Positions 57,827-64,000 of a DNA stretch of 64,000 bases are shown piece after piece (position 1 is the first letter of the stretch; every line of letters starts with the position of its first letter). Made by a program: the position numbers and the translations under genes. The stretch covers positions 62,001 through 126,000 of the forward strand of contig NZ_CP095742.1 in NCBI RefSeq assembly GCF_023078495.1. The letters run 5' to 3'. The DNA comes from Luteibacter aegosomatissinici (GTDB lineage: Bacteria > Pseudomonadota > Gammaproteobacteria > Xanthomonadales > Rhodanobacteraceae). The notes beneath the pieces were generated by a model. It was not told where the DNA came from, ran no database searches, and saw only the letters and a program-made list of their open reading frames with translations.

Positions 57827-59947
57827 ATGATCTTCCACAAGAAATTGCGCCCCGTGCTGCTGGCCAGCGCGCTCCTCCCCCTGCTGGCCAATGCGGCCGA
57901 CGGCCCGGCGGCCGCGGACGATCAGGCCCAGCAGAAGCGCGACAAGGCCGTGCAGCTCGACGCCGTGTCAGTGCAGGGCACGGCCGTCGATGCGGGCTAC
58001 ACCCGTGGCGACGCCACCTCGGCGACCAAGACCGACACACCGATTATCGAAACGCCGCAGGCCATCTCGGTGATCTCCAGCACGCAGATGCGCGACCAGG
58101 GCATCCTGACCGTGCAGGATGCGTTGCGTTACTCGGCCGGTGTGCGCGCCGATGCCTACGGTGTGGACAGTCGCGGTGATGACGCCTTCCTGCGCGGCAC
58201 CTCGTTCGTGCAGTACCTGGATGGCCTGCGCCAGGCGTTTGGTTATTCGTACGCACGCACTGAGCCCTACTTCCTGGACCACCTGGAAATCGTCCGTGGT
58301 CCGTCGTCCGTGCTGTATGGCCAGGGCACCACGGGTGGCCTCATCGCACTGACCTCCAAGCGCCCGCAGTTCGATGCGTCGCACGAAGTGACGTTGCAGG
58401 TGGGCAACAACGCCCGCAAGCAGGTGGGTTTCGACTTCACCGGCCCGCTCGATGAAGCTGGCCATTGGGCGTACCGCCTGATCGGTGTTTACCGTGACTC
58501 CGACTCGCAGATCGATCATGTCCCGGATGACCGCAAGGGTATTGCGCACTCCATTACCTGGCAGCCGGATGAAAACACCCGCTGGACGCTGCTGGCGAAC
58601 CTGCAGTTCGACCACAACGGCTCGACCCTGAACTTCCTGCCCCACGAGGGCACGCTGCTGCCGAACCCTAATGGCCGCATCTCCACGCACCGCTTCGTGA
58701 GCGAGCCGGGTTTCGACCGTTACGATACCCAGCAGCGTTCGCTCAGCTCGTTCTTCGAACACCGTTTCAACGACACGTGGAAGTTCGAGACGAACCTGCG
58801 TTACTCGCATGACGACGTGGACTACCGTTCGCTGTATCCGGATGTGTACTCGAATCCGGCGTATCCGTTCCTCGACGACACGGCCAGCACCGTGGCGCGT
58901 TATAGCTATATCTCGCAGGACCGCCACGAGCGCCTGGTGACGGACACGCACCTGCAGGCCGACTTCGACTGGCTCGGCATGCAGCACCGTGTGCTGATGG
59001 GCCTGGATATCGGCCGCTCGCACACGGATAGCCGTCAGGGCTACGGGTACGACGCGACGCCGTTCAACCTGTACGACCCGGTGTACGGCAACGGCTTCGT
59101 GCCGCCGGATGTGTTCCCGATCGCGAACAGCCAGTCGAAGCAGACCGGCCTTTACGTGCAGGACCAGATCAACTGGGGCGAACACTGGATCGGCACCGTG
59201 GGCTTTCGCCACGATCGTGCCACGCTGACCACGGGTGACGACCGCTCGGTGGATAACGCCACCACCGCGCGCTATGGCCTGATGTACCGTTTCGATAGCG
59301 GCATCGTGCCGTACGTGAGCTATACCGAATCGTTCCAGCCGCTGGATAGCCTGGACTTCTACAACCGTCCGTACGAGCCGCTGCGCGGCAAGCAGTACGA
59401 GGCGGGTGTGAAGTACCAGCCGGTGGGTAGCCCGACGCTCATCACCGCTACCTATTACGACCTGCGCGAGGAGAACCGCCTCGCACCGGATCCGGCGAAC
59501 CCGCTGAACCAGATCCAGGCCGGCCGCGCACGTACACGTGGCGTGGAGCTGGAGGCATCCACCCGCTTCGCCAACCACGTGGACCTGATCGGCACCTATA
59601 CCTGGGCGAAGGCGCGCCCAAGTGACGGCACGATCGTGGCGGGCCTGCCGAAGAACCAGGCCTCCGCGTGGGCGGTGTATCACGTGAACGATGCGGACAG
59701 CGATGGCCTGAGCTTTGGTGCCGGCGTCCGCTACATCGGCGTGAACTACGATGAGACAGGCACGCTGACTGTGCCGAAGAAAACGCTGTTCGATGCGATG
59801 GTCGCGTGGACGCAAGGCCCGTGGCGGTTCTCGGTGAACGCGGCGAACCTCACCGACCAGGTTTACAGCGCGAGCTGCCTGGCGCGCGGCGATTGCTTCT
59901 ACGGCCCGCGCCGCAGCATCGTCGGCAACGCAACCTATCGATTCTGA
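57827..59947 (+). CDS. TonB-dependent siderophore receptor (FhuE/FoxA-like)
   Basis: A 706-residue receptor. The start at 57827 has AGGGA at 57816-57820; the frame extends upstream without function. The signal peptide ends at ANAADG. The plug has QLDAVSVQGTAV (TonB box), SVISSTQMRDQGILTVQDALRYSAGV, FLRGTSF, VQYLDGLRQ and LEIVRGPSSVLYGQGTTGG. The barrel ends NATYRF with terminal Phe. It is the hydroxamate-siderophore type and is divergent from the PepSY operon, with a Fur box between. Confidence 0.94.
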   Translation: MIFHKKLRPVLLASALLPLLANAADGPAAADDQAQQKRDKAVQLDAVSVQGTAVDAGYTRGDATSATKTDTPIIETPQAISVISSTQMRDQGILTVQDALRYSAGVRADAYGVDSRGDDAFLRGTSFVQYLDGLRQAFGYSYARTEPYFLDHLEIVRGPSSVLYGQGTTGGLIALTSKRPQFDASHEVTLQVGNNARKQVGFDFTGPLDEAGHWAYRLIGVYRDSDSQIDHVPDDRKGIAHSITWQPDENTRWTLLANLQFDHNGSTLNFLPHEGTLLPNPNGRISTHRFVSEPGFDRYDTQQRSLSSFFEHRFNDTWKFETNLRYSHDDVDYRSLYPDVYSNPAYPFLDDTASTVARYSYISQDRHERLVTDTHLQADFDWLGMQHRVLMGLDIGRSHTDSRQGYGYDATPFNLYDPVYGNGFVPPDVFPIANSQSKQTGLYVQDQINWGEHWIGTVGFRHDRATLTTGDDRSVDNATTARYGLMYRFDSGIVPYVSYTESFQPLDSLDFYNRPYEPLRGKQYEAGVKYQPVGSPTLITATYYDLREENRLAPDPANPLNQIQAGRARTRGVELEASTRFANHVDLIGTYTWAKARPSDGTIVAGLPKNQASAWAVYHVNDADSDGLSFGAGVRYIGVNYDETGTLTVPKKTLFDAMVAWTQGPWRFSVNAANLTDQVYSASCLARGDCFYGPRRSIVGNATYRF

Positions 59948-59955
59948 TAGGCCCC

Positions 59956-60003
59956 TGTAGGAGCGCGCTTGCGCGCGATCGTGCGCGCAAGCGCGCTCCT
60001 ACA
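59956..60003. repeat. Long perfect palindrome of the REP type
   Basis: Two 21-base arms (59956-59976 and 59983-60003) are exact inverted copies around a 6-base centre. Each arm begins TGTAGGAGCGCGC. It lies 8 bases after the receptor stop and likely ends that transcript or blocks 3' exonucleases. The half-arm occurs alone at 40781. Confidence 0.85.
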
Positions 60004-60064
60004 CATAGCTGGGCCGCTCGGGTTAGGATCGGGGTTTGTCCTACAAATGAGCGGGGAGATCGTG

Positions 60065-61054
60065 ATGGGGATTCGCAAGGCCTTGGGTTTCGCGCTGATC
60101 GGCGCGCTGGCGTCTACCGCCGCATTCGCCGCACCGCCACCGGGCCATTCGGGCAACCCCGTGTTTCCGGGCTGGTACGCCGACCCCGAAGCCGCGATCT
60201 TCGATGACACCTACTGGATCTACCCCACCACGTCGCTCGAGTACGCGAAGCAGACGGGCTTCGATGCGTTCTCCTCGCCCGACCTCGTCCACTGGACCAA
60301 ACATCCCAACGTGCTCGCCATCGCCGATATCCCCTGGGCGAAGAAGGCGTTGTGGGCACCGTCCGTGGTGAAGAACAACGGCAAGTACTACTTCTTCTTT
60401 GGCGCCAACGATATCCAGAGCGACAAGGAACTCGGCGGCATCGGCGTGGCCGTGGCCGACAAGCCGGATGGCCCGTTCAAGGATTTGCTCGGCAAGCCGT
60501 TGGTCGGTGCCTTCCACAACGGCGCGCAGCCGATCGACCAGTTCACGTTCCACGACGATGATGGCACCTGGTACCTCATCTACGGCGGCTGGAAGCACGC
60601 CAACATCGTCAAGCTGAAGCCGGATTTCACCGGCGTCGAGCCGATGGCCGATGGCACGGTGTACAAGGAAATCACGCCCGCCAAGGAATACGTGGAAGGG
60701 CCGTTGATGTTCAAGCGCAACGGCAAGTACTACTTCATGTGGTCCGAAGGTGGTTGGACCGGTCCCGACTATTGCGTGGCGTATGCCATTGGCGATTCGC
60801 CGATGGGCCCGTTCAAGCGGATCGGCAAGATCCTCGAGCGGGATCCGGCAGTGGCGACCGGCGCCGGCCACCATTCCGTTTTCCATGTGGCGAAGGATGA
60901 CAGCTGGTACATCGTGTACCACCGCCATCCGCTGGGTGATACCAACGGCAACCATCGCGTCATCTCCATCGACAAGATGGAGTTCGACAAGGATGGGAAG
61001 ATCCTTCCGGTGAAGATGACCTTTGACGGGGTGACGGCCAAGCCGCTGCGTTGA
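60065..61054 (+). CDS. Secreted family 43 glycoside hydrolase
   Basis: A 329-residue five-bladed beta-propeller enzyme. The start at 60065 has GGGGAGA at 60053-60059. The signal peptide ends at AFAAPP. Catalytic residues by family alignment: Asp40 (WYADPEA) as general base, Asp159 (PIDQFTF) as pKa modulator and Glu211 (VEGPLMF) as general acid. GH43 enzymes remove arabinose or xylose from plant polymers. The upstream open frame crosses the palindrome and is not coding. Confidence 0.9.
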   Translation: MGIRKALGFALIGALASTAAFAAPPPGHSGNPVFPGWYADPEAAIFDDTYWIYPTTSLEYAKQTGFDAFSSPDLVHWTKHPNVLAIADIPWAKKALWAPSVVKNNGKYYFFFGANDIQSDKELGGIGVAVADKPDGPFKDLLGKPLVGAFHNGAQPIDQFTFHDDDGTWYLIYGGWKHANIVKLKPDFTGVEPMADGTVYKEITPAKEYVEGPLMFKRNGKYYFMWSEGGWTGPDYCVAYAIGDSPMGPFKRIGKILERDPAVATGAGHHSVFHVAKDDSWYIVYHRHPLGDTNGNHRVISIDKMEFDKDGKILPVKMTFDGVTAKPLR

Positions 61055-61064
61055 GCGGTGGCTT

Positions 61065-61099
61065 GCAGGTAGCCGGCACACATGGCGCCGGCTACCTGC
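61065..61099. terminator. Bidirectional hairpin between convergent GH43 and GH19 genes
   Basis: GCAGGTAGCCGGC (61065-61077) and GCCGGCTACCTGC (61087-61099) are perfect 13-base inverted copies with a 9-base loop, placed between two convergent stops (61054 and 61105). There is no T-run on either side. Confidence 0.7.
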
Positions 61100-61104
61100 G
61101 TGTA

Positions 61105-62532
61105 TCAACGACTCACGTCATCGATGATCTCAAGATCCGGAAACCCCTTGCGAATGCACTGTACGTAGTCGCCGGGCTTCAGAACCGAGTGCTGCGCTTC
61201 CCAGGGCACGAGGTAGCAGCTCGGCTGCGGGTCCCAGTGGGGCACCCAGCTGATCGGAACCGCGCCCGAACTCGATGCGCTGAACTCCTTCATGTTGCGG
61301 CAGCCGAGTTTCTCCGACGCCTCGATGGGCACCCCAAGGTGGGCGGCGAAGGCGCGGTAATACGTGATGCGATTAGCCGACGCCGCATGCTCCGGGCCGC
61401 TGCCCCCGCATTCGACGCCGCCATTGATGATCATGGTGGTGACGCCAAAGCTGGGAAGGCGACCGTCGGCGATGTCGGCGGCATTCGGTTGCCAGGAACC
61501 ATCCATGACATGCAGCATCGAGGGCTTCGGCGGCCGTGCGGTCGCATAGAAGAACGCGGCGCTCGCCAGATTGAGCCATGTGTCGGCCACCAGGTGCGGC
61601 GAATCCAGAAGGACCCTTGCGTCGCCATAGATGGTTTCCGAGAAGGGCCCGTAATTGAAGCTATACGACAGTTGTTTCGCCCCGCGGCCGAAGTAGCTCT
61701 TGTAGCGGCCGTCCGGCCACTTGCCACAGGGCCATGCCTCGTTCTGCCATATCGGTGCCGCGCAATTGCCGTTGAACGCATTCGACTGCTCTTCGTAGCC
61801 CATTTCCCTTACGTGAAACAGGCCCTGGCGATATTCCTCTTCGGGGCGCCAGCTTTCGTGGGCGCCCGTCTCCTGGGCAAAATGCGCGAACATGGTTGCC
61901 AGCGTCTTCCGGCAGATGGCCTCCGCATCGCGCGGCGCACCGTAGTCGTCGCACACGGCGGGAAACTTGGCAATGGCTTTGAGAAAACCGAGGTACGAGT
62001 ATTCCCCTGAGTGCAAGGGAAACAGGTACTCGAACCTCGTCGCATCAACGATACGTTCCACGCGCCTGACGTTGGCCGGGTTCTGTTCGCGACCGGGCTG
62101 CACGGCCTCCACGGTAGCGTTGTCCAGCGTGCGCATGGATGCACGCAAGGCTTCGATGACCGGGTACTCGGCCGCTTTCGCCGCCTCGTCGGCCAGCAGC
62201 GTGCTCAACAATACCTCGCGCGGCTTGCCTGGATCGCCAGGACCGCCCGTGTCAGGAGGTACGGGCTGCTCGTGCTTGCAGCCGGTAGGTGTCCCCTGCG
62301 GTGCGCGTTCCCACGATGTATCCCACGGGTTTGCGACGGAATCGACCTCATCGGGCGAGTGGCCGGGACCGGTCCACCATTTGCTTTGGAAAACCTGCTG
62401 CTTCCAGTTGACGACGCAACCAGCCGGATAGCTATAGGTCGGGTCGTAGTCGAGGGCACGCGCGGCCGTTGCATGGGACAGGGCGAGCAGTACAGCGGCA
62501 GGCGTTATGGCGCTGCGTATATAACGCTTCAT
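61105..62532 (-). CDS. Secreted GH19 chitinase with N-terminal chitin-binding module
   Basis: A 475-residue chitinase. The start at 62532 has AAGGAGG. After the signal peptide (ending AARALDYD) comes a CBM5/12-like module (about 33-80) with KWWTGPGH, the aromatic chitin-binding face. A Pro/Gly linker (88-105) leads to the GH19 domain (about 110-475). The catalytic motif is Glu221 and Glu226 in QETGAHES, and GRGAKQLS at 281-288 is the family signature. It degrades chitin of fungal walls or insects. It overlaps no gene and stands alone. Confidence 0.9.
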   Translation of the reverse strand: MKRYIRSAITPAAVLLALSHATAARALDYDPTYSYPAGCVVNWKQQVFQSKWWTGPGHSPDEVDSVANPWDTSWERAPQGTPTGCKHEQPVPPDTGGPGDPGKPREVLLSTLLADEAAKAAEYPVIEALRASMRTLDNATVEAVQPGREQNPANVRRVERIVDATRFEYLFPLHSGEYSYLGFLKAIAKFPAVCDDYGAPRDAEAICRKTLATMFAHFAQETGAHESWRPEEEYRQGLFHVREMGYEEQSNAFNGNCAAPIWQNEAWPCGKWPDGRYKSYFGRGAKQLSYSFNYGPFSETIYGDARVLLDSPHLVADTWLNLASAAFFYATARPPKPSMLHVMDGSWQPNAADIADGRLPSFGVTTMIINGGVECGGSGPEHAASANRITYYRAFAAHLGVPIEASEKLGCRNMKEFSASSSGAVPISWVPHWDPQPSCYLVPWEAQHSVLKPGDYVQCIRKGFPDLEIIDDVSR

Positions 62533-62862
62533 GGAGCCTCCTTGCGTTTCGATGGGTAGGTGCCTCACGGCACAGCGACAACGTAGTGGGGCAAAGGCAC
62601 CGGGCCTATTCGGTGAAGTCCTAAAGGCCCGCGCGGCGTGCACGTAAAACGGCATAACTGCCGGAACCGGTGGTTTCGCAGGACGAACTCACCGCAAGGA
62701 CGTGCAAGCAGCAAGGTCGATCATGCGAAACGATGCGATCTCGCGATGTCGGTATCCCTGCCGATGTGGCGCTCCGAATGCCTCGGATTGGCGTAAGCTC
62801 TTTCCGACACGCACCCCAGCGAACGCCGCGGCCTTGCCCGCGACAGCCAGGAGGAGTCACGC
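62533..62862. other. Divergent intergenic region between chitinase and molybdenum hydroxylase
   Basis: 330 bases without a gene. It carries both ribosome sites at its edges (for the chitinase on the minus strand and AGGAGGAG before 62863). Some short dyads are visible, but no convincing promoter box, operator or repeat. Confidence 0.6.
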
Positions 62863-63357
62863 ATGATCGTGCTTCGTGTGAATGGCGAAGACCGTCAGGT
62901 CGATGTGCCGCCGGAGATGCCCCTGCTTTGGGTACTTCGTGACGTCGTTGGGCTGACCGGTACGAAATTCGGTTGTGGCATCGCCCAGTGCGGCGCTTGC
63001 ACGGTGCATCTGGATGGCAAGCCGGTGCGCTCCTGCCAGCTTCCGGTGTCAGCAATTGGTGACCGCGCGATCACGACGATTGAAGGCGTCGGCACCACGC
63101 CGGAAGGAGCGAAAGTGCAGCAAGCCTGGCTGGCGCTCGATGTCGTCCAGTGTGGCTACTGCCAATCAGGCCAGATCATGTCGGCGGCGGCGCTGCTGGC
63201 ACGGACACCCAAGCCGAGCGATGCCGATATCGATGCAGCGATGTCGGGAAACATCTGCCGTTGCGGCACGTACGTGCGCATCCGCGAAGCGATCCACCAG
63301 GCGGCCACCGGCGAAGCCCATGGCCTGCAGGTCATCGTCGATGGGAGCCCGTCATGA
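62863..63357 (+). CDS. 2Fe-2S subunit of an IorA-type molybdenum hydroxylase
   Basis: A 164-residue small subunit. The plant-type 2Fe-2S centre is Cys38, Cys43, Cys46 and Cys58; the second centre is Cys97, Cys100, Cys132 and Cys134, in CGYCQSG and [10 protein letters not shown]. This is the standard two-cluster arrangement of xanthine oxidase-family small subunits. The two-gene layout without a separate FAD subunit gives IorAB (isoquinoline 1-oxidoreductase), which passes electrons to a cytochrome or other acceptor. Its stop overlaps the large-subunit ATG (ATGA at 63354). Confidence 0.93.
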   Translation: MIVLRVNGEDRQVDVPPEMPLLWVLRDVVGLTGTKFGCGIAQCGACTVHLDGKPVRSCQLPVSAIGDRAITTIEGVGTTPEGAKVQQAWLALDVVQCGYCQSGQIMSAAALLARTPKPSDADIDAAMSGNICRCGTYVRIREAIHQAATGEAHGLQVIVDGSPS

Positions 63358-64000
63358 GCGCCCGGGTCGAGCACGATGGCATGGATCCCGGACGGCGCGC
63401 CGCGCTCAAGGTCGCGGGCAGTGGCCTGGCGGTCGCTTTTCTCTGGACGGCGGGGATGGGGCCCGCGGTGGCCGCCATGAATGCCCGCCGCCAGGATGCC
63501 GATGCCGCAGCCAGCGCCGCGGATGGCAATCCACCGTTCGCACCGAATGCCTTCATTCGCATCGACGCCGACGGTAAGGTGCGCCTCGTGATGCCGACGG
63601 TCGAGATGGGCCAGGCTATCTACACCGGCATTTCGATGATGCTGGCCGAAGAGCTCGGCGTGGGTATGGATCAGATCACGATCGAGCACTCGCCGCCCAA
63701 TGATGCGCTGTATGGGCAGGCGTTGCTGGGCGGCGGCCAGATCACCGGTGGTTCCACCAGCACGCGCGGGCAGTGGCAGGTGTTGCGCGAAGCGGGCGCT
63801 GTCGCACGCGAGATGCTGATCGCTGCGGCGGCCGCGCAGTGGCACGCTGAACCCGCAGAGTGCAGTGTGGCGCGAGGCGTCATTACCCACGCGCCTTCCG
63901 GCCGCACGCTCGGCTTTGGTTCGGTGGCCAATGCCGCGGGCAAGTTGCCGCAACCCGCTAACGTCACGCTAAAGCAGCGCAAGGATTTCACCCTCATCGG
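63354..64000 (+). CDS. Molybdopterin-binding large subunit (IorB-type), 5' part
   Basis: The gene runs off the right edge after 215 codons, with no stop. It starts with ATG at 63354, coupled to the 2Fe-2S gene. A twin-arginine signal is present ([11 protein letters not shown] then a hydrophobic run), so the complex is exported. [20 protein letters not shown] and [16 protein letters not shown] match the first molybdopterin domain of IorB-like aldehyde/isoquinoline oxidoreductases. The 2Fe-2S partner would be exported by piggyback. Confidence 0.92.
   Translation, partial: MSARVEHDGMDPGRRAALKVAGSGLAVAFLWTAGMGPAVAAMNARRQDADAAASAADGNPPFAPNAFIRIDADGKVRLVMPTVEMGQAIYTGISMMLAEELGVGMDQITIEHSPPNDALYGQALLGGGQITGGSTSTRGQWQVLREAGAVAREMLIAAAAAQWHAEPAECSVARGVITHAPSGRTLGFGSVANAAGKLPQPANVTLKQRKDFTLI

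Noticed and set aside
57968-59815. Very long antisense open frame (615 codons) opposite the siderophore receptor
   Set aside because: Rich in His, Arg, Val and Ala, as expected from reversed receptor codons; the receptor itself is beyond doubt.
59969-60064. N-terminal extension of the GH43 protein
   Set aside because: It begins within the palindrome and lies before a good ribosome site and signal peptide start at 60065.
1-64000. tRNA, rRNA, insertion sequences, phage genes and restriction or CRISPR systems
   Set aside because: None recognised in either strand by eye.

Overview
The window is 64 kb of GC-rich, densely packed bacterial DNA. Gene content points to a gammaproteobacterium of the Xanthomonadales/Lysobacterales, most like the Rhodanobacteraceae (Luteibacter/Dyella type): three TonB-dependent receptors, cyoABCD, a pol II gene, and a Tat-dependent oxidoreductase. 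This is inferred from gene families and codon style, not from a marker gene. I see no rRNA, tRNA, CRISPR array, transposase or prophage. Nearly all genes look chromosomal, and many neighbours are coupled by 4-base ATGA/GTGA stop-start overlaps.

Layout. 0-1.5 kb: edge of a DUF202 gene, a LysR regulator and a divergent Rid-family gene, with a perfect inverted repeat between them. 1.6-5.6 kb: cyoABCD, a bo3-type quinol oxidase, without cyoE. 5.6-10.6 kb: an unknown protein, a HEAT-repeat protein, a MobA-like nucleotidyltransferase, a GAF-PAS-PAS-GGDEF cyclase, a Mug glycosylase and a TetR regulator. 10.6-14.7 kb: a tripartite efflux pump (HlyD, DHA2-MFS, NodT-type outer-membrane factor) divergent from tetR. 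14.7-24.3 kb: an aldonate/lactone utilisation cluster (TonB receptor, SDR, DgoK-type kinase, SMP-30 lactonase, DHDPS-fold lyase, enolase-superfamily dehydratase, MFS carrier, IclR regulator). The same 15-base motif lies in front of both of its divergent/transport units.

24.4-34 kb: a periplasmic class II cyclic-nucleotide phosphodiesterase, a MOSC-reductase-ferredoxin fusion, a lower-GC island with a DUF3800 gene and a structured inverted repeat, a GlxA-type regulator with a small divergent enzyme, a mini-lipoprotein, an amine oxidase, and an RcnR/DmeR-DmeF nickel/cobalt efflux pair with a textbook operator. 34-44 kb: DNA polymerase II, a second GlxA-type regulator with a divergent SDR, an AlkA-type glycosylase, an AraC regulator, another SDR, an alpha/beta hydrolase divergent from a CGNR zinc-finger regulator, and an FAD monooxygenase. 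Short REP-like hairpins with compensatory base changes sit here.

44-64 kb: a Fur-controlled TonB receptor, a Tat-exported berberine-bridge flavoprotein, a nitronate monooxygenase, a two-component system facing a secreted glycine-rich protein and an esterase, surface-glycan transferases, an M24 peptidase homologue, a second iron-uptake locus (receptor divergent from DUF3649-PepSY-DUF3325), a GH43 enzyme, a GH19 chitinase, and the start of an IorAB-type molybdenum hydroxylase cut by the window end. Overall it looks like an accessory metabolic and transport region of an environmental or plant/fungus-associated bacterium.
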